Shown here one piece after another: positions 15,878 to 18,667 of a DNA stretch of 18,667 bases (positions within the stretch are counted from its first letter, which is position 1; every line of letters begins with the position of its first letter). The notes beneath the pieces are model-generated. The model was given only the letters and a program-made list of their open reading frames with translations, ran no database searches and was not told the origin of the DNA. A program made the position numbers and the translations under genes. Source of the DNA: an uncultured Caulobacteraceae bacterium (GTDB taxonomy: Bacteria; Pseudomonadota; Alphaproteobacteria; Caulobacterales; Caulobacteraceae); assembly GCA_937910255.1 (NCBI GenBank), contig CALEOQ010000261.1:1-18667 (forward strand), given 5' to 3'.

Positions 15878-16486
15878 TCAGTTGATGAGCATCTCCTCGA
15901 TCAGGACGGCGTTCACCTTGGCCGGGGCGATCACCAGATTGACCCGCCGCAGGATCTCCATGCGCAGCTGGTAGCTGCCCTGGCTGCCCGACAGGTCTTC
16001 GGGGCGCAGCTCGCGCAGGAAGGTCTGGAACATGTCCTGCAGACGCGGCAGGTTCGGATCCAGCTCCTCGGTCACCGAGCCGTCCGGCAGCTCCAGGGTC
16101 AGCTTCAGCTTGAGGAAGGTCGCCTTGCCCTCGGCGGTCTGCATGTTCACGACGATGTCGGGCAGGGTGTAGAAGACCACGCCTTCGGGACCGGGACGGA
16201 TCACCGCGGGGCTTTCGGGCGCCTCGGCGTGCTCGCCCTCCTTGCCCTTTTCCTTCTTTTCCTTGCCGTGGTCGGCCTTGGCCTCGGCGTGCTCGCCCTC
16301 AGCCGCCGGCTTGGGCTTGAGGAAGATGAAGGCGGCCGCCCCGCCGCCGCCCAGGACGACCAGGGCCGCCACGCCGCCAATGATCAGAAGCTTGAGCGGA
16401 AGCTTCTTCTTGGCAGGCGCGCCTTCGCCGTCTTCAGCGCCTTCGGCGCCGTCTTCGGGGGCTTCCTTGACCTTGTTTTTGGCCAC
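15878..16486 (-). CDS. fliL: Flagellar basal body-associated protein FliL
   Basis: Inner-membrane protein that surrounds the stators and supports torque. It has 202 residues. A charged cytoplasmic N-terminus (1-28) is followed by a membrane helix (about 31-56, LKLLIIGGVAALVVLGGGGA). Next comes an unusually long, Glu/Lys/His-rich periplasmic linker (about 60-90) with a duplicated EGEHAEA unit. The FliL domain follows (about 98-202, YTLPDIVVNM, FLKLKLTLEL, ending IEEMLIN). The start is GTG at 16486, supported by TAAGGAG 8 nt upstream. It is the first gene of the minus-strand operon and divergent from flgF. Likely controlled by CtrA as in Caulobacter; TTAACC motifs lie upstream. Confidence 0.95.
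   Translation of the reverse strand: MAKNKVKEAPEDGAEGAEDGEGAPAKKKLPLKLLIIGGVAALVVLGGGGAAAFIFLKPKPAAEGEHAEAKADHGKEKKEKGKEGEHAEAPESPAVIRPGPEGVVFYTLPDIVVNMQTAEGKATFLKLKLTLELPDGSVTEELDPNLPRLQDMFQTFLRELRPEDLSGSQGSYQLRMEILRRVNLVIAPAKVNAVLIEEMLIN
16221..16300. repeat. Exact 20-bp direct repeat inside fliL, 60-bp period
   Basis: GCCTCGGCGTGCTCGCCCTC occurs identically at 16221-16240 and 16281-16300, exactly 60 nt apart and therefore in frame. It encodes the EGEHAEA element twice in the charged periplasmic linker of FliL. An intragenic duplication or slippage event that lengthened the linker is the simplest explanation. Confidence 0.85.
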
Positions 16487-16534
16487 GCGCGCGGCTCCTT
16501 AGAATCTTACCCCTCAGCCATGCCTCAGCGGTGG

Positions 16535-16561
16535 TTAAGGATAGGTTTTTACACCTGTTAA
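16535..16561 (-). promoter_or_regulatory. TTAAC motifs upstream of fliL, possible CtrA-type class II promoter
   Basis: On the minus strand, GTTAACAGGTGTAAAAACC is followed by CCTTAACC (TTAA cores at 16561-16558 and 16538-16535), 50-75 nt before the fliL GTG. Caulobacter fliL is activated by CtrA, whose sites read TTAA-N7-TTAA. The first core is followed at N7 spacing only by AAAA, so the match is partial. Assignment as the fliL promoter is inference from position and the known regulon. Confidence 0.35.
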
Positions 16562-16575
16562 CGGCGGCCGATCCT

Positions 16576-16599
16576 GCCCGGCAGAATCCGCCAGCGGGC
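16576..16599. promoter_or_regulatory. ftr-like FlbD-binding element between fliL and flgF
   Basis: GCCCGGCAGAATCCGCCAGC (16576-16595) plus GGGC makes an imperfect inverted repeat with arms GCCCG (16576-16580) and CGGGC (16595-16599). It strongly resembles the Caulobacter ftr element (CCCGGCA-R-AA-type core), as I recall it, bound by the sigma-54 activator FlbD. It sits about 57 bp upstream of the -24 element of flgF, a normal enhancer distance, and also upstream of fliL, where FlbD can repress. A GAATC (GANTC) adenine-methylation site lies at its centre (16583-16587). Confidence 0.65.
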
Positions 16600-16604
16600 C
16601 AAAA

Positions 16605-16620
16605 TTAACCTTCTTAACCT
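16605..16620 (+). promoter_or_regulatory. Tandem TTAACCT motif, possible CtrA half-sites
   Basis: TTAACCT (16605-16611) and TTAACCT (16614-16620) are exact direct repeats separated by TC. TTAACC is the CtrA half-site, but the spacing between TTAA cores is 5 nt rather than the canonical 7, so this may be a variant CtrA or SciP site, or unrelated. Confidence 0.35.
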
Positions 16621-16643
16621 CTGTTTTTGTTGATGATTTCAAC

Positions 16644-16659
16644 TGGCCCGAAGCTTGCA
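16644..16659 (+). promoter_or_regulatory. Sigma-54 (RpoN) promoter of flgFG(A)
   Basis: TGGCCCG-AAGC-TTGCA matches the sigma-54 consensus TGGCACR-N4-TTGCW at every position except C for A in the -24 block. The invariant GG (16645-16646) and GC (16657-16658) are exactly 10 nt apart. Transcription should start near 16670, about 33 nt before the flgF ATG. It is oriented toward flgF. Rod genes are late (class III) sigma-54 targets in Caulobacter. Confidence 0.88.
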
Positions 16660-16702
16660 GGCCAAAGGTGGACAATCATGTCGCACCCAGGGAGGCGAGC
16701 GG

Positions 16703-17440
16703 ATGGACAATGCGGTTTATGTCGGCCTGTCGCGCCAGATGGTGCTGCGGCGCGAGTTGGACATCATCGCCAACAACGTGGCCAACGCCGATACGGTGGG
16801 CTTCAAGGTCGAGTCGTTGATGGCCCGCACCGAGCCCAAGGCGCCGGCCTCCAACGACGGCGCCCCGCGGCCGGTGAAGTTCGTCCTCGACGGCGGCGTG
16901 GCCCGCGACTTCGGCCAGGGCGGCCTGTTCTCCACCGGCTCGGACCTGGACCTCGGCATCGAGGGCGAAGGCTTCTTTGAGGTCCTCACCGACGACGGCC
17001 CCCGCTACACCCGGGACGGCCGTTTCCGCCTGGACGAGCTGGGCCGCATCACCACCCAGGGCGGCCAGGCGCTGGCCGGCGACGGCGGCGGCGAGATCGT
17101 CGTCAATCCGGAAGACGGCAAGGTCACCATCGCCAAGGACGGCACGGTCAGCCAGGGCGAGAACATCATCGGCCGGGTCGCCGTCATGCGCTTCGACGAT
17201 CTCTCGGTGCTGGAAAAGACCGGCGACAACCTGCTGCGCAACACCGCCAATCTCGATCCCGCCCAGGCTCCTGACGTGCGGATGCACCAGGGCATGCTGG
17301 AAAGCTCGAACGTCAAACCCATCCTGGAGATCACCCGGCTGATCGAGGTCACCCGGGCCTATGAGAGCGTCACCAAGATGATGGAATCCTCCGCCGACCT
17401 GTCCCGCCGCGCCGTCGAGCGCATGGGCCGCGCGAACTAG
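16703..17440 (+). CDS. flgF: Flagellar basal-body rod protein FlgF
   Basis: Proximal rod component assembled in the periplasm via the flagellar export apparatus, so it has no cleaved signal peptide. It has 245 residues, normal for FlgF. The ATG at 16703 is preferred over a TTG at 16655 because GGAGG (16691-16695) lies 7 nt upstream and the sigma-54 start would fall after the TTG. The N-terminal rod motif NNVANADTVGFK (24-35), the hypervariable-domain GEGFFEV with YTRDGRF, and the C-terminal heptad helix (NVKPILEITRLIEVTRAYES) are all present. flgG follows after 23 nt. Confidence 0.96.
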   Translation: MDNAVYVGLSRQMVLRRELDIIANNVANADTVGFKVESLMARTEPKAPASNDGAPRPVKFVLDGGVARDFGQGGLFSTGSDLDLGIEGEGFFEVLTDDGPRYTRDGRFRLDELGRITTQGGQALAGDGGGEIVVNPEDGKVTIAKDGTVSQGENIIGRVAVMRFDDLSVLEKTGDNLLRNTANLDPAQAPDVRMHQGMLESSNVKPILEITRLIEVTRAYESVTKMMESSADLSRRAVERMGRAN

Positions 17441-17463
17441 AGTTCTTAGAGAAGGTCTTCACC

Positions 17464-18248
<785 letters not shown>

Positions 18249-18252
<4 letters not shown>

Positions 18253-18544
18253 TGAGCCTGCGCCGTCTCAGCCTCGCCGCCGCACTCTGGCTGGGCCTCG
18301 CCGCCGCGGCCCAGGCCGGCCAGCCGGTGAGCCTCAAGGCCGAAACCGCCGACTCCGACGGCATGGTCACCCTGGGCGACCTGTTCGACGGGGCCGGATC
18401 GGCCGCCGATGTGCGGGTCGCCGCCAAGCCGGGCCTGAGCGTCGTGCTCGACGCCGGCGCGGTCCAGCAGCTGGCCCGCCGGGCGGGCCTCGACTGGGCC
18501 AACGCCGAGGGCGTGCGCCGCATCATCGTCCGCTCCGGCGCCAG
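18249..18544 (+). CDS. flgA: FlgA, P-ring assembly chaperone, 3' end missing
   Basis: Periplasmic chaperone for FlgI polymerisation into the P ring. Only the first 98 residues are genomic. MMSLRRLSLAAALWLGLAAA with cleavage after AQA (residue 23) is a Sec signal. The following segment (SLKAETADSDGMVTLGDLFDG, then LARRAGLDWANAEGVRRIIV) is the FlgA N-terminal domain; the SAF domain is lost. Two ATGs are possible (18249, overlapping the flgG stop, or 18252). From 18545 the frame runs on, open to the contig end, through adapter codons (RDRKSTRLNSSH...), which must not be annotated as protein. Confidence 0.85.
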
Positions 18545-18667
18545 AGATCGGAAGAGCACACGTCTGAACTCCAGTCACGTCGTAATCTCGTATGCCGGCT
18601 TCTGCTTGAAAAAAAAAAAAGAAGAACATAAGATATGCACAACAGTGCACATCTCAAGAGTCGAATA
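18545..18667. other. Unremoved Illumina adapter with poly-A and read-through noise (assembly artefact)
   Basis: Positions 18545-18578 begin AGATCGGAAGAGCACACGTC and are the Read-2-side TruSeq adapter. 18579-18584 (GTCGTA) is the index, the exact reverse complement of the one at 54-59. 18585-18608 is the P7 end with one mismatch (G for T at 18598). A 12-A run (18609-18620) and 47 nt of noise follow. This is the mirror image of the other contig end and is not genomic. Confidence 0.98.

Noticed and set aside
18609..18620. A run followed by unusual AT-rich sequence as a possible terminator or transferred DNA
   Set aside because: A homopolymer directly after the adapter end followed by low-quality sequence is the normal read-through pattern.

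Overview
This window is an assembled, probably metagenomic, contig from an alphaproteobacterium, most likely a member of Caulobacteraceae (Caulobacter, Phenylobacterium or Brevundimonas type). The evidence is the very high G+C, the gene order fliL-fliM-pflI-like-motE-like divergent from flgF-flgG-flgA, a textbook sigma-54 promoter with an upstream FlbD (ftr)-like element in front of flgF, CcrM-type GANTC sites in the control regions, and large TonB-dependent receptors. Only about positions 94-18544 are genomic. Both ends carry the same Illumina index adapter in opposite orientations (30-93 and 18545-18608), each followed outward by a homopolymer and read-through noise. The two outermost genes are therefore cut and fused in silico to adapter codons.

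Left half (94-10324), nutrient acquisition. A truncated TetR-family regulator (minus) diverges from a TonB-dependent receptor (599-3178) that is followed at 15 nt by an exported Tyr/lipid-type phosphatase with an HCSAGKDRTG active site (3194-4240). Converging on this pair is a second, minus-strand cluster. It starts with a TonB-dependent receptor carrying an N-terminal carboxypeptidase-regulatory-like domain (7445-10324), continues 17 nt later with a Tat-type PhoX-family phosphatase (5523-7427), and ends with an FMN-dependent lactate 2-monooxygenase-like enzyme (4261-5421). The window thus holds two 'outer-membrane receptor plus exported phosphatase' modules head to head, which suggests scavenging of phosphate esters. 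The substrates cannot be read from the sequence. A 9-bp perfect hairpin lies at the convergence point.

Right half (10559-18544), flagellum. A tightly packed minus-strand operon runs fliL, fliM, a pflI-like DUF6468 gene, a motE-like gene and a large secreted TPR protein of unknown function. The last four genes are joined by 1-nt and 4-nt overlaps and a 4-nt gap. Divergent from it is flgF-flgG-flgA (rod proteins and P-ring chaperone), with flgA cut off by the contig end. The roughly 215-bp region between fliL and flgF holds TTAACC motifs that may be CtrA half-sites, an ftr-like inverted repeat containing a GAATC methylation site, and the sigma-54 promoter. This is the most informative regulatory stretch here.

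I did not find transposons, CRISPR arrays, phage genes, tRNAs or rRNAs. The best leads for new biology are the paired receptor/phosphatase modules and the uncharacterised TPR protein coupled to the flagellar operon. The most important practical message is the unremoved adapter at both ends.
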